This document shows, piece after piece, positions 47,214-60,100 of a stretch of 64,000 nucleotides of DNA. The stretch spans positions 4,574,839 through 4,638,838 of the forward strand of contig NC_018395.1 of NCBI RefSeq assembly GCF_000208865.1. The letters run 5' to 3'. Below the pieces are notes generated by a model. That model was not told the origin of the DNA. It worked only from the letters and a program-made list of their open reading frames with translations, and did no database searches. This DNA comes from Neospora caninum Liverpool (taxonomy: Eukaryota; Apicomplexa; Conoidasida; Eucoccidiorida; Sarcocystidae). Each line of letters begins with the position of its first letter. The first letter of the stretch is position 1. The position numbers were made by a program, and so were the translations under genes.

Positions 47214-50200
47214 ATGGGGCGTTCGTCGCGCCTTCGCGGAGGAAACCGCAGCAAGGGCGGCGCGCACAAGCCAAAGAAAAAGGGGAAGAAGCGCACACAG
47301 AAGCTCGACGTAGAAGACCTCTACTATGCCCGTTTGGCGGAAGAGGCGCGAATCAAGCAGGAGAAGAAACGCGCCAAAAAGTTAAAGCAGTTGGAGAAAG
47401 AGACACACGACGAGGAAGAAGATCCCAGCCAAGACGCGTCGCAGAGCGCGGGCCGTGCGTCTATCAGCGGTCTTCCTTTAGCACAAGGGAAAGCGAAGAA
47501 AGCCAGACTGTCGTCGTCGGCAGATGCCCAGTTTGGCGTCGGACAACGGCCCGCCGACGGCAGGCCTTTTCACCGGAGGAACGATGGCGGGAGGAAGAAA
47601 ATGGACCCTTTTTCGCGTCTTCTCAGCACGCTGAAGCCTGCAGAGCTGAAGGAGGACGACTCAACAGAAGAAACGGATAGTGAAAACGAGGAAGAAAGTG
47701 AACGCGAACAACCTGAACTGAACGAAGAAGAGGAGGAAGAGGAGGATGAAGAGATGGAGGAAGAGGACGATGAAGAGGAGGATGAAGGGGAGGAAGGAGA
47801 AGAGGATGATGGAGTGCAGGGGATCGAAGAGGAAGAACAAGAGGATGATGGAGAGGACGACGAGGAGGAAGAGGCAGAGGAAGACGGAGAAAGAGAAGAG
47901 GATTTGGATGAAGAGGGAGCAGACGCTGCTCAAAGTATTGCCGAGAGTCTCGCCCGACACGACAACTCAGACATTGACGGAGAAAGAGAAGAGGATTTGG
48001 ATGAAGGGGGAGCAGACGCAGCTCAAAGTATTGCCGAGAGTCTCGCCCGACACGACAACTCAGACAGTGACGAAGAAGAAGACGTGGAGTCTTCTTCTGG
48101 TTCTCCGTCTTCATCCTCTGGTGCGTCTTCGTCGGCCGCTGCGCCGTGTGAAGATTCGTACTATCGCTCCGGTTTCCTTCCGATTGCTGGACGACCTTCT
48201 CCGCTGGCGCCCTTCGACTTTTACTGGACGTTCGAGGAGAGCGTCGATTCGGAGGATAGCGCGGTGGCGCGCTTGCCGACACACCAGAGAGAGATGGTAG
48301 AAGAGAAAAAGAAAAAGACGCCTGTCGAGCTTTTGCATCTGCAAGCTGCCGCCTTTCTCCAGCACCAGGACGAGAAAACCAAGACCGCGAGTCGTCGGAA
48401 GAAGAGCACAACGCAGCCATCGGCAGCCGCCCTGCTTCTAGGAGATGCAGAGGATGGAGACGACGAAGAGCGAAGCGATTCCGAATCGGAGAGTGGAGAC
48501 GAGAAGCGGCATGCAGCGACGCGCTGCACACGCGCTGTCAGCAGGGAGGCGAAGCTCCTCGTTCAGCCGACTGGATTCGCCTCCTACAGTGCCACACTTC
48601 CGTCCAATGCAGCAGACGCGCGTGCTTTCTCTCTCGTGCACTCAGAATCGCCAAGTCGGAGAGGAAGCGCGCTTCATGGAGAGGGGGGCGACGGCCTCGA
48701 GGACGGCTTTGGAGGCGCGAGACAGGATTCTCAGGCGCGAGGAGACTCTGCGCGAGCCGACAGCACCGGTCCCTCCTTCGTGCCTTCCGTTTCGTCGTCC
48801 TCTGCTTGTGCGGCGGAATCGTCGCTTTCGTCCGCGGATCGTTCGTCTTCCTCCCTTGCTGGGTCTGCCACGTCGTATTTTGAATACATCTTGAAGACGC
48901 GCGTTCCGGCGACCTCGTTCGATCCGAGCGTTGCTTCTCCGTACGGCCTTCCTTCCTCTCTCCTTCAGTCGCTTCGTCGTCTTCTCTCCTCTCGCTTCGC
49001 CTCTTCTCCTGGAGAAGTTCCAGTCATTTTTCGCAGCGCCAAAATGCGGTCGCTCTTCCACTATCTTTCGAGCTACGTGGATGTCTCGTTCCCGCACCAA
49101 AACGACGCTTCCTGCTCTGCTCTGCGGCTCCTGTACGCGTTGCATGCAGCCGCCCACATGTGGAAGGCGCGATACCGCGTAACGGTCCACTCGAACCTCA
49201 TCAAGCGCGTGGCCAACAAGGCGCCGGAAGAAAGGCAACAGCTTCTGCTGCGAATGATGCGCAGGCAAGAGAGAGAACACACACAAGGGCCAGTTGAGGA
49301 ATCGGAAGACGAAGAAGAACGAGAGGAAGATCTCGCAGAGGGTGGTGACGGCCCTGAGAACGGGGGAGGAGACGGGGACGACGCGGATGCAAAGAAACAA
49401 AAACACGGCGAATGCAGTGAGCGAGTCGGTGACGCGAGTCGAAAACAGAAAACAGAGTCTCAGGCTTCATCGCCAACGTTGCCGTGCTCCAGTCGCCCCC
49501 TAGAAGACGAAGGACCAGAGAACTGGCTAGAATCCCAGGTCCGAGACGGAGGATACACCCGGCCTCGAATTCTCATTCTTCTGCCTTTCCGATCGGCAGC
49601 GAAAGAAGTCGTCGACTACCTCATCGCGCTCATGCCCGGCATCCAACAGGTACGGAGGTGACGCTAACACATCCAAGGGCGCATAGCGGTGTAACGGCCC
49701 ACAGGCTGAAGCTATATAAATATATATATGTTTGGGTTTGTTGTATGTTGAAATATTTATCTATGTGAAGCGGGAAGAAACAAAAATGAAACGCTTGAGG
49801 GTCTGCGGAACGTTCTGTTGCGAGCTTGGAGTCGACGGCATTCCCCGTGGGGCTTCATAGCTCCAAGTGCCCAGAATAAGTCGGTAAAGGAACGCGTAGA
49901 TGCCCATCTGCATGTGTGCGTCGTTATCCCAGTGCGCGTGGCTCTCTCCCTTTTAGGTATGTATATATAAGTAATTGTGCATGTGTGTGTGGCTGTACCT
50001 CGGTGGGCGTGCTTATCGCTGCATCGACGCACCCTTACCTGTGCGTTATCTTCCACTTTTTCAACGTCGGTGGATTGCGTCGCCATGTCGAGTCGGTCTG
50101 GAAGCGTCTCGATCTCTCGACAAAGCTTTGCCTCTCCAGGTTTTGAATCGACGCCGGTATGAAGAGGAATTTGGAATCAGTCGAGAAGACGAGCGGGAAC

Positions 50201-53200
50201 AAGAGCAGAACTTCGCAAAGGGAAAGAAGCCGGAAGACTTCGTAAACATTTTCAAGGGGAATGACAACGACCGATTTCGTCTAGGCATTCGCGTGGCGCA
50301 AAAGTCGCTGGTCCTGTATTCTCCGTTCTACGCATCCGACATCCTCGTCGCTTCCCCTCTGGGTCTGCGCATGATTGTCGGCGTCCCGGTAAGGCTGCGG
50401 AAACAAATCTAAGACCCGACGTCGCTGTCTTGTTTACGACTCGTAAACACCCTAGAGCAGCTTCCAGATTATGTTGTGCTTCTACGCTGTGACTGACGTG
50501 TCTCCTAAGCGATGTAAATTTGCACAGATGGTTGTCGAAATATAAGCGTACGCGTCCATCGAAGAGGAGGTTAACACATGCATACATAGTGATATATATA
50601 TATATATATATATTTATAAGTGAATAAATATATATATATATATATATATAGTGACTGTATTAACATTGTTATGTAGGTATATGGTAGGATGTTACATTTC
50701 GGAAGACTCGCTCTATTAAGTATATGACAAAGCACAGGAGAAATACATTTTTTCGTGTGTCGCACGGGTGCCTCGGTACGGCGTAGAGTGGCCAACGAGG
50801 TACGCATGCCTTTAATGATGTAAACAAACATGATGACAGCCTCGCCGAGGCAGAGAGTGTGTCTCGTCTTGGCTTGAAGGTATGCTGATGTATACACGCA
50901 TGTTAGTCTCCAGGATTTGCAGATTTTCTCCAAGATTCTTTATTCTTGCTCTGACGCTGTTCAGGGTGAAGATAAGAGAGAGTTCGACTTTCTTTCGTCG
51001 CTGGAAATGGTGATCATCGATCGCGCAGATGTCATCAGCATGCAAAACTGGGCCTTCCTGAAAGAATGCCTCGCTGTAAGACCTCGAATACGCCAAGGAG
51101 CGAAACATTCACATACGCTTCTCATCTCAAACTACTGCTGGTTATGTCTTTCGCACACTCGAAACTGAAGCGAATTGGCTTCATCCAAGGAAACTACCTG
51201 CCGAGGCGTGTCTGAGTCTACACGCGGAAGAGGTTTCTCTTTGCTGCGCGTCCCTGCGTGTAAAAAAAACGGACTCTTACTGTTTCCTCGTAGGCGATGG
51301 ACCGTCGGCAGGTCGGGTGTATCTTCCTCTTCGCCGTGCCGTTCTGTTTGCTTTGTCTGTCGAGTCCTGCACTTTCGCGGTTCACGTCAAGAGGTCGTTT
51401 CGGGTCCATTGCTTTCCTCGTTCTCATGTTTCATGCGTTGCTTTCTTCGTGCATGTCGGTCCCATGTTTTTCAGGCCGTTAATCTGCCTCCAGTCTCGTA
51501 CACGTCTTTTGACATTCGGCGATTGCGTCCGTCTCTGATGGCCGGTGTAGGCGCTTCCGACAGGCAAACGCTGATCTTCTCTCACGGCAGAGATCCCAAA
51601 ATTCAAGGGCTGTTCAAGCAGTTTTGCTCCAACCGGCGCGGCCTTCTTCACCTGTTTGATCCGGAGCAGGCTGTCTTTGCGGCGTCTGTTTTGCCTTGTT
51701 GCTTTTTGGGAAGTGGGAAGGAGAAAGGCAAGCAAAGTCGGAAAAAACGCGGAGCGGCTGGAGAGGACAAAGTGGTGCGCGTCTGCAGGTCCACTCCCAG
51801 TTGGGAGATACTTTTGCGAGAGGAAGAAAACAGCCACGACGACAGTAGTGGTGTGGCGAGAGAGGGCGGGGGGAATCCGAACGCGAAGCCAGCGGAGGGA
51901 GAAGGCCAAAAGAAACCCGTTCTGTGGAAGTCAGTTGTCGCGAGAGTGGGGATGACGGGTGCCCAACAATTCTTCTGCAAGGTTGCCTGCTCTCAGTTCG
52001 CGAAATCGAATGGGGTAAGTTAAGAACAAAGGGGCGTCTCCCTTCTTCTTCGATCGTGACCGAAGTGTAGCAGGACAGAAATCCTAGGTCGACGGTTCTG
52101 TACCACATGCAAACGTGCAGAAGTAGACGGAAATCTTGGTGCCGACTCAGGGATCTGTTTCTGACATGTACGTGTTCCGGCACAAACACCATCGCCTGCA
52201 CTGGAGAAGTGTCTTTCACTTTGCAGTCTCGATTCCGTATTCAGCCGCGTTCGTCCTCTGCACTATACGTGGGTGTGTGACGTTGATTCTACCAGGACTG
52301 ATTCACGCACATCTTCTGGGCTGCTCCGGAGGTTGTCTCGCCGTGTGGCAGTCGTCGTGTCTTTCACCCGCCCTTCTGTTGCGGTCTCTTGACGCACATG
52401 CCTCGCTTTGTATAATAGATTCTCACATTCATTTATTCAGTTACATCTGCATATGCGTGCGTCGCGTACTCTCTCAAACTGGCAGCACACGCGGCGATAC
52501 GACTAGGAATAAACACTCTGGCGGGTTTCATCGAGAGTTACGTCCACGCGCTTCCGTCACGAAAGGCTTGTCTTTTCATAGAAGCCTTCGTCCACTTTCC
52601 ATCTCCCTCTTCTTGCTCTGCAATGCGTCTTGCAGTGCCTTCTCAAACATTTCGCGGTCCGAGTGCTGCCAACATTGCAAGGCGAGTTTGACCGTGCACT
52701 GATTGTGCTTCCTTCCTACCTCGACTACTGCCGGTACGTCTCGTCTTTATTTTCCAAAGTTATTTGTGCTGGGCGGACTTTATCGAGCTCTATCTTCTTC
52801 TGCGCTCCCGCTTTTATTCGTCATGCTTGCCTGCTGTTCCAGGTCTTTCCCCACTGGAGTCTCTCCGTTTTGCGACCGTGCTGTCTTGCTGCCTCTTTCT
52901 GGTCTGCGGGGCGTTCCCCCCTCTTTGGCGTCGCTGATATCTGATTGAACACCTTTCACAGGAGCACCTTCCAGCACAGCTAAATTGTGACGACTCATGC
53001 CACTCAACTACTACTCCGTGTTCCTGTCGTTCACTGCTATTGCCTGGTCACGTGACTAGCTCTAAACGCGCCCTCAGAATAGGTAGCGGTGTGTCGTAAA
53101 ACGTTGGCGATGGCAGAGCCCCATGAATGACCGGAGATGCGCTACGCGCGTGGGTGGGTTGGCCGATCTCGAATGGTTTCTTTCGCAGGCTGTGGAGATC

Positions 53201-53983
53201 TCTAAAGGAGCAGAACGTGGATTTCGCCAGCTGCCACGAGTACACATCAAATCAAAATATAACTCGCGCTCGGCAAAGATTTCACAAAGGTGCGAGTTGT
53301 TCAATATCAAATCGACACTGGAGAGGGCGTGGGGCAGTTTCGTTTGCACGGCGTTCGAGGGGAACATGGAGGCACGCTCAACTTACATCCTTTCATGATG
53401 TGCTACCGGAAGTCGTACATCTCTTTGTACTCATAGTTGGGTATGTATCTGTATGCTTATATAGATGTATTTGTACAGCGATGTGGATCATGTATCTGCA
53501 CGTATATCCACACTTTGTCTCATGCCTTCTGGGCGCGGGAACGTTGGCACAACATTCGACAGCATTGGTAAGCGTTTGTAATTAAGAGTCTTCGATTGCT
53601 GTGTGCCTCTGTTCCTCTCTTCAGGTGAGGTTCCTATTCTAGTCACTACTGTACGCTTCCTTTTTTACCGTCGATATCGGTTACAAGGAGCAGATCGAAT
53701 TCTATTTCTTGGGCCGCCGTCATCGCCGGAGGTGTACTTACATCTACTGACGCACTCCCTTCCTGATGAAGAGGTCGCGAATAAAAAACGGGTTTCTGGA
53801 CCCACAGCGGAGGTTCAGAGCGAAGAGCCAGCCATGGCCGAGGCTGACTACTTCAGAAAAACGGGCGCCTCCATGTGTTTTTTCACACAGTACCATGGTT
53901 ATGCAATGGAGAGGCTGCTAGGAGTTCAAAAGGCCTTCACCCTTCTTCAGATCCCTGATGGCAAGGTTGTAGCTGTCAAGTAA
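47214..53983 (+). CDS. UTP25: U3 snoRNA-associated protein UTP25 (digestive organ expansion factor family)
   Basis: Component of the nucleolar small-subunit processome needed for early 18S rRNA processing. Seven exons: 47214-49649, 50140-50388, 50965-51075, 51475-52014, 52636-52733, 53189-53289, 53625-53983. All junctions are GT-AG and all phases close, giving 1297 residues (yeast and animal proteins are about 720-760). The basic N-terminus ([10 protein letters not shown]...KKKGKK) suits nucleolar location. Residues about 140-290 form an acidic tract with a 31-residue tandem duplication. The conserved core follows the family order: [19 protein letters not shown] near 785, [20 protein letters not shown] near 855, [17 protein letters not shown] then MQNW near 905-925, [18 protein letters not shown] near 965, [15 protein letters not shown] near 1135, [16 protein letters not shown] near 1160, then [20 protein letters not shown]. 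As in the rest of the family, helicase-like motifs are degenerate (IIDRAD replaces a DEAD box). Exon 4 carries a lineage-specific ~100-residue insertion. Confidence 0.93.
47883..48068 (+). repeat. 93-base tandem duplication inside UTP25 exon 1
   Basis: Two copies at 47883-47975 and 47976-48068 differ at only about three bases and keep the reading frame (31 codons each, beginning [10 protein letters not shown]). Confidence 0.95.
50591..50650. repeat. (TA)n microsatellite in an intron
   Basis: Two TA tracts around TTTATAAGTGAATAAA in the intron 50389-50964 of UTP25. Confidence 0.9.
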
Positions 53984-55900
53984 AACTCCCTTTTTAACTG
54001 TGTAAATGATGAGTATTCAGCACGAACCAAAAACGGGTTCACTAACTCGCCAATTCCGACAACAAAGAGATGTGCCTGCTCTGGGTACATTGTGGGCTGA
54101 CCACGCTTCACGCCGTACACATGTGCGATCCTATGGGCAACCTCCTGCATTGCATTTCCTAAAACGGTCGTCGCGCACATGCAACTGCTCGCTCAGCACA
54201 GTTGCTGTCGTGTGGAAGGACATCGGGAAAAAATGTATCTTCAAGCTCTACCACAGTAGCGAGAACACTGAGAGGCTACCGTCGCAAACTACAACCACGC
54301 TCTATCTATATAAAGTTAAAACGGGTTGGTAGAAAACTTTCACAGACACACATAAGCGCTGTCGCGCTACCGACATCTTTTTGGAGTCGTGGGTCTTCTC
54401 AGCTTGCAGGTGTTGGTACCTTCTTCTGCTAGATTAGTTCGAAAAGGCTGGGACGTCGTAACAAGCAATGAGGTGCGAGGAGTAAATGAACCGGTTCTGC
54501 ACACTCACGTACAGTTCAGAACAGAGCGAGCTGGAACGCGAAGATGGCGATACAAATTGAGGATGCCTGGTTGACGCGCAACTCACGATTTGCGGCTTTC
54601 TATCCTTTCCTCACCTCGAGCAATTTCCGTTGTGTCATCAAGTCTCGCCTGTTCCACTGTTGCCACACGGGTTGCCCACTATTGAGCACGGCGGGCAAGA
54701 GAGAGACAGCTAGTTCATCTCGTCGAAACCGACTATGTTTCCGTTGAGAGTCGGCAGCCATTCGTTTCTGGACAGACCGGGGAATCACCGACGCTGAGGG
54801 CTTACAAATGACACCGGTTGTTCCCGGATTCATACAATACCGGCACTTTTTGGCTGATTGCTTGGGGGACTATAAAAAGCTGCCCTGTGCGGGTAGGGTA
54901 ATTCGACGCTCTCAACGGGTGTTCATTCTTTGCTCTGGCTCACGGCTTCCTCACGAGATAGCAGACTCGCATATGCATGTATTCTCTTGAATGGCGACAC
55001 CCTGTTCACGCAGACCAGCCAGACACTCCAGGTCGAGGAATGCGAGTTCTCGCCATCGAATGGCAAACACGTCCCACGGGCGCACAGCTTCGTTGAGACG
55101 TACCCGATAACTCGCGTCCGCTTTGTGATGTAACAGGCATTCCGAAGCCCACAGCCGTTTCCCAGATATATCGGACGGAGAACTTCGTTATGCGGGTCTA
55201 TGTCGCTGTTCATTTGTGTCCCCTGGTTTAAAGGTGGAAGAAGCCCAATCGTCACTGCTCAAATCTTGCCGTATCACCCCGGTGAATGATTCAGGTTACT
55301 TGGCAAGAGCTGTCGACTGGGTAATTGGTGAAACCCAAGGACAGGGTAGCCCCTGGTTGCCCATAAATCACTGGAAGACGTCTTGTGCTTTTCGGCCTCG
55401 CTACAGCAGCCTCAGGATGAACGAGCACGGTCTACGGAAAAACATATGGTCGGGACAAACTTGTCCCCTAGTACATACGGCTCGGCGAGAGGCTTGTGCT
55501 TCTTACTGTGGACAGCTTGACTGGTACGATGGGAGGATCTTCGGCACATCCCATGAAGCCAACCAACGTATCAATACAAAAAATACAGAGAAGCTACACC
55601 AAGCCAGGCTAACGCCGAAAGAATTCCCCCACCGGTGGCAGACCGAGTGCTTACAGAGAGCGTTAACTGGCATCAGAAAGGGATTCGTGACGATCCAATA
55701 GAGGCACCAGTGAGGGCATGTGCATGCCAAGAATGGACAAGCAAACCGATTGCGAGGAAAATATTGCTGATTCATTATTTTGTCAAATGTGCGATTGCAA
55801 TCCATTGTTCTCCACAGCGGAGGTTGAACAAACAAACAAATATTGAACCACACGGAAGCCTCACGAATACGCCATGTTAACCAGAACGTCGACAACGTGA
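53984..55900. other. Convergent spacer between UTP25 and the secreted-protein gene
   Basis: About 1.9 kb expected to hold two 3' UTRs. A plus-strand frame at 55216-55701 is open for 160 codons but shows no domain, splice partner or favourable start. I see no convincing gene. Confidence 0.5.
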
Positions 55901-57108
55901 TCACTGCACCACTCTCATGTTGCTGACTGTAGGACTGACGTTGTTCTTCGCAAGAGTGTCACCAGTCATTGTTTGACAGATGGGAAGGGAAGGATCCGAG
56001 CCGCACTTCGAGACGTCAGCCATTACCTTCTCAAGCACCTTGGCGAAGCGTAAATCACCGTCACGCAGGATGATCACCACTTGTGTTACTCCGGAGCCTC
56101 GCGGGTTAACAGCGCCCATCTTCACGCGGTCCTTGGTGAAATCTGGATCTTGAGTCTCCGCATATATCGCTGTGTGAAGTGACTCTGCAAAGACCTGGGC
56201 GCATGCGTCACGCTGGCCTTGGCATATCCGGTTCAAAAGAGTTAACGGTGCCACATTCAAGTAGAGGGTTGTCTCGGAGTTGCCTCTGGGAGTCGGCGTG
56301 TTCTCCGGCGGAGACGGCCCCGTCGATGGACGTCCAGGAGCCTTTGTTGTAGTTGATGAATGACTCGGAGGAGGATAGGGATGGCCCTTGTGGGGAGGCA
56401 TACGCGTAGTTGTCCTCACGGTTGATGTCGTAGTAGGAGAAGGGGGAACATATTGCTTAGACATCCTCACAAAGAGCCAGAAGGTTTCCAGGATCTTAAT
56501 CAGCCTCAGCTTCTTTGCCATGTTATGTTTCAGCAGCAGTGCAACTCCTCCTTGCCCTTTGCCACCCTTCGCCCCTTCCGACTCCACTTCTCCAGCGAGG
56601 GATTTCCCGATGTTGTCGTTAACGAGACTAGCAATATTAGCCGCCAACCTGCTGAGTAGTTCTTCTCCATCGGCGTCATTGCTATCAGCGTCGTGTGCAG
56701 CGTCCTCGATCATTCGCTTCGCTGCCATCTTTTCCATCTCATCGGGAAACTCTTGGTCGAGAAGCCCTTCAAACATGATCTGAAGTTGGTCCACGCTGAA
56801 CGTCAAGGCGGGTTCCGCGTTTACACCGCTGGCAACCTCCGCAGCATCGCCCGCCACATCGTCCACGTAGGCGGTCGCTTGCGACAGGAAGTCCAAGACG
56901 TCTGGAACCGCTACAGCCCCCAAGGAACCCGTACCTGAGAAACACGAGAGGCAATACCCGAACCGAATCGGAATGATAGGCTGCTTCTACGCGTGAACAA
57001 GAAGAGCATCGACACATAATTCGTGGCAATGGCTGCTGCCAGGCAGGTGAACGACTTACCGGACAGAAGAAGAGCGACACTTGTCGCCGCGACCGTTTTA
57101 AGAAACAT
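55901..57108 (-). CDS. Secreted hypothetical protein with Thr/Pro-rich linker
   Basis: Two minus-strand exons: 57108-57060 and 56934-55901, joined TCCG|GTAAGT to tttctcag|GT, phase 1, giving 360 residues. The start has the good context CACAATG. Residues 1-16 (MFLKTVAATSVALLLS) plus the Ala/Gly stretch after the splice form a likely signal peptide, so the protein should enter the secretory pathway. Residues about 40-150 are acidic and helical (QLQIMFEGLLDQEFPDEMEK). Residues about 175-230 are a Thr/Ser/Pro-rich, possibly O-glycosylated linker (PTTTSTVRTTTRMPPH). A C-terminal domain of about 125 residues has four Cys (two in NRICQGQRDAC, then KCG and PIC), which could form disulphides. No transmembrane segment or GPI signal is obvious. 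I do not recognise the family; a coccidian-specific surface, organelle or cyst/oocyst-wall protein is possible. Confidence 0.8.
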
Positions 57109-60100
57109 TGTGGTTGAGTCTGTGAGATGATGGTTATTGTTTGCGACGAGGAGTGAAGGAATAGTACTTGCGAAGACAGTTAGGAAGGAAGAACGGAGAA
57201 AAGATAGAAAGACAAGTTATGAGACTGGGTGTAGTGTACAATTGAGAGCTGAGTGACATCGATGCAGACGACTTCGAGTGCGTCGTTCTTGTCGGGTGTG
57301 CTCGTCCGTGCCGCCGGGAAGCACCAAAAGTGTTGTAGGCGTCACTTAACATGGTGGTCGATGCTTGCATCTGTCACCCGTGTCTCTGTTTCCCGATGTG
57401 ACGCCTACCGAAACGATCGCAGATCGAATTAAAGTGCCGCCGACGACTTTTTGCATCCACCATAAAACAGAGCACGCGGCTTCGTGCCGCGTCGAGCGGC
57501 ATGCTGATGTTACATGTGATCAATGCGCAAAACACTGTGACGAGAATTCTACGAGTGATGCAAGTGTAATCGTTTGAAGGTACGGCGGAAACAGGTCTTC
57601 ATCCTCAAGCACAAATGATGAGGCGGTTGGGTCCATGTCCCCTAGAGCGGTGGGAGCGCAGAGAGGAAATGTGGGTGGTCTCGGCTTCCCGTGGGCGGTG
57701 CAACGTCTTTGTCTCGTCACACAGTAGCATTACTGATAACGAGCTCAAAAGGCATCGGGAGCTCTCAATCTCACCACAGCCGTTTCCCCCCGTACATAAT
57801 CCTGGCGATTGAAACCAGCCAATATTGACCAACAATATCACGTGCTCGTGCTACGATATATGGTACGTTAGTTGGATTACTCGCCCTCTGTTAGCACTCC
57901 TAAACAGCCGCCTGGAATGGGTGATCTCATTCCACGCTCTCTGCGACCTGCCTCGAATGTTTGCTGAGGCCAGACTCAATTTGAGAATCAGGCACCATCG
58001 ACACTTCACGACCAGCGTGCGTGCGACGCTGCCGTGAGCTTCAGCGTCCTTGTTGTGACGCGACTTCGTGCAAGATCGCCAGGAGAAGCACCGTCAAGCG
58101 TCTTGCCACAAGCCACATTAAAATGTGAACTGAACCGGATGCCACTTCCGGACGGCTAATGTTCGGAAAATCGTTGCCGTAATCTGCAGTCGATATTGTA
58201 CACTACCCCTCGTCTTCCACGCTTTAGTAGACTAGACAATCAAGTTTCCTATCGTACACCTGCTTGCTTTTGAGGCCGATGCTGTAATGCAGTTCTAGAC
58301 CTACTACTTCACCGCTTCGGGTTACCAACGGAGGACTGCTGTTGAGACTGTTGCTCTTCTTGAGAAACTGCCACTTCTAGCCCACTCGTCCTCCATGAGT
58401 GTCCGTGAGCAGACTGGCTCTTATATTACGCTCTGTTCCCCAGTCCTTGCCGGGTACTGAACACGGGCACCTCCCTTTCTGTACTCTATAATAGCGGTTG
58501 CAGACGGGAAGAGCTGCCTCTCGTCGTGTGTCACTCGGTGTAGGGATAGGCAAATTTGCGACACTGCTGTGCAGACACCTGTTGGAGATCCGATTTTCGG
58601 GTCAACGTACTACCGCTGGAGAGGCATGTTTACTCTACCAAAAATCGTGAGGCACCTTTTGAGCTTTAGGGGAGATCGAGGTTTTTCATGCTTCGTAAGG
58701 TCATGCTTCGACTTGATTGAAGTATGAGTCATGTTGGCTTCGACTCAGAATGTATGCAAATCGACCGCCCTCCTTTAGAGCATCAACGATCGCTACATCT
58801 GGTCGAACCTGTTCCCAAGAGAAGTGGCAGTTGATCACTCGAGACGTCGTCTCTGCCATGCACTCGACGCCCACGTAGCGTATGCCTGCTTTTGTGATTC
58901 CCCACAACGCCATATCCAGCGCCAAACTCTGGTCCAGTGAGCAAACGACAGCGTTGCTACGCCAAGTTCTGGAAGCCCATTGTCTGGGCCCCTGGCGATG
59001 ATTCCTTCCGCAAACGGTCCCTTCGCAGCATGAGCAGCAAACTCGCTCCGTTAGAAACGGATCAGAAGCCATCTGCACCCGCGTTCGTTACCGAATCACT
59101 GCAAAAGAAGCGTCATAAACTGTCTGGGGAAACCACGACAGAAAATCAGAAGTGCTGAACTAACGAGATTCCGGTGGAGCTAGATGTCCACGATCACGGT
59201 AGCCACTGGTTTCAGAAAACCATCTGCTCCACCCAGATGTGAATACCACCCGTGCAGGCATTCTAGTACGTACGTAGGGCGCGGTCGGAGAACGACCTGA
59301 AACAAGCAAGGACAGTAGGTTGAAGTTAACCAATCGCCAGAAAGGGAAAGATCTTCATGCACGCTGTGCTACATCAAATAGCCTGTAAACACGTGGGGTG
59401 TGTCACCGGTCCTTGCGGTAGCGCTGTCTACATGTATGCTGATTTTCCCCCTGCCAACCCTCCAGCGGACTGTCATGAATGCTGCCGCGAGCAACGAGGC
59501 AGTTGGCCTACGAAAGAAGTTCTTCAGGTGCATTCAACTATCTGGGCATTGAATTCAGGCAGGAGTATAATATTGGTTAGCAGGAAATCGCAATGGCACA
59601 TGGCAGGAAATAGCAGTCCGTAGCGCAGCCACGTACAGTGCAAGCAGGAGGAAAGGACGGCGACAAGCTGGTGTGGCAACAAGGGGAGGGTACAACAGAG
59701 AGTTGGTGCTCAGGATCACTTGGACACAACGTTTTAGCGGTGAGATTCCTTAGCTCTCGTTTATGCCGTTTTCTAGGTGTGTCGGTCCACAGCAGGCCTC
59801 CTTGCGTGGTGCACAGTACAGATTCACTCCCGGCACAAGCATATTCAATCAAAAGTGCTGTCCCAGGCTCTCCACGGTGAAATATAGGTATGAAAAACGA
59901 TTGAGGTCATTGTCATGCGGAAGAGCAGATGGGAGCAAATCACGTGACTCTCCAACGAAGGCTTCTTCCGTAATGCTCAGCATGTGCGCTTCTGCGTCAG
60001 TGTGCTGATTTCACACCGCCGCCCAAGTCAGTAGTAATGTGTGGCTCAGGAGCCCATGATTCTGCTGTTTTTTTCTGCAGACTTGAAGACTATTGCAGAG

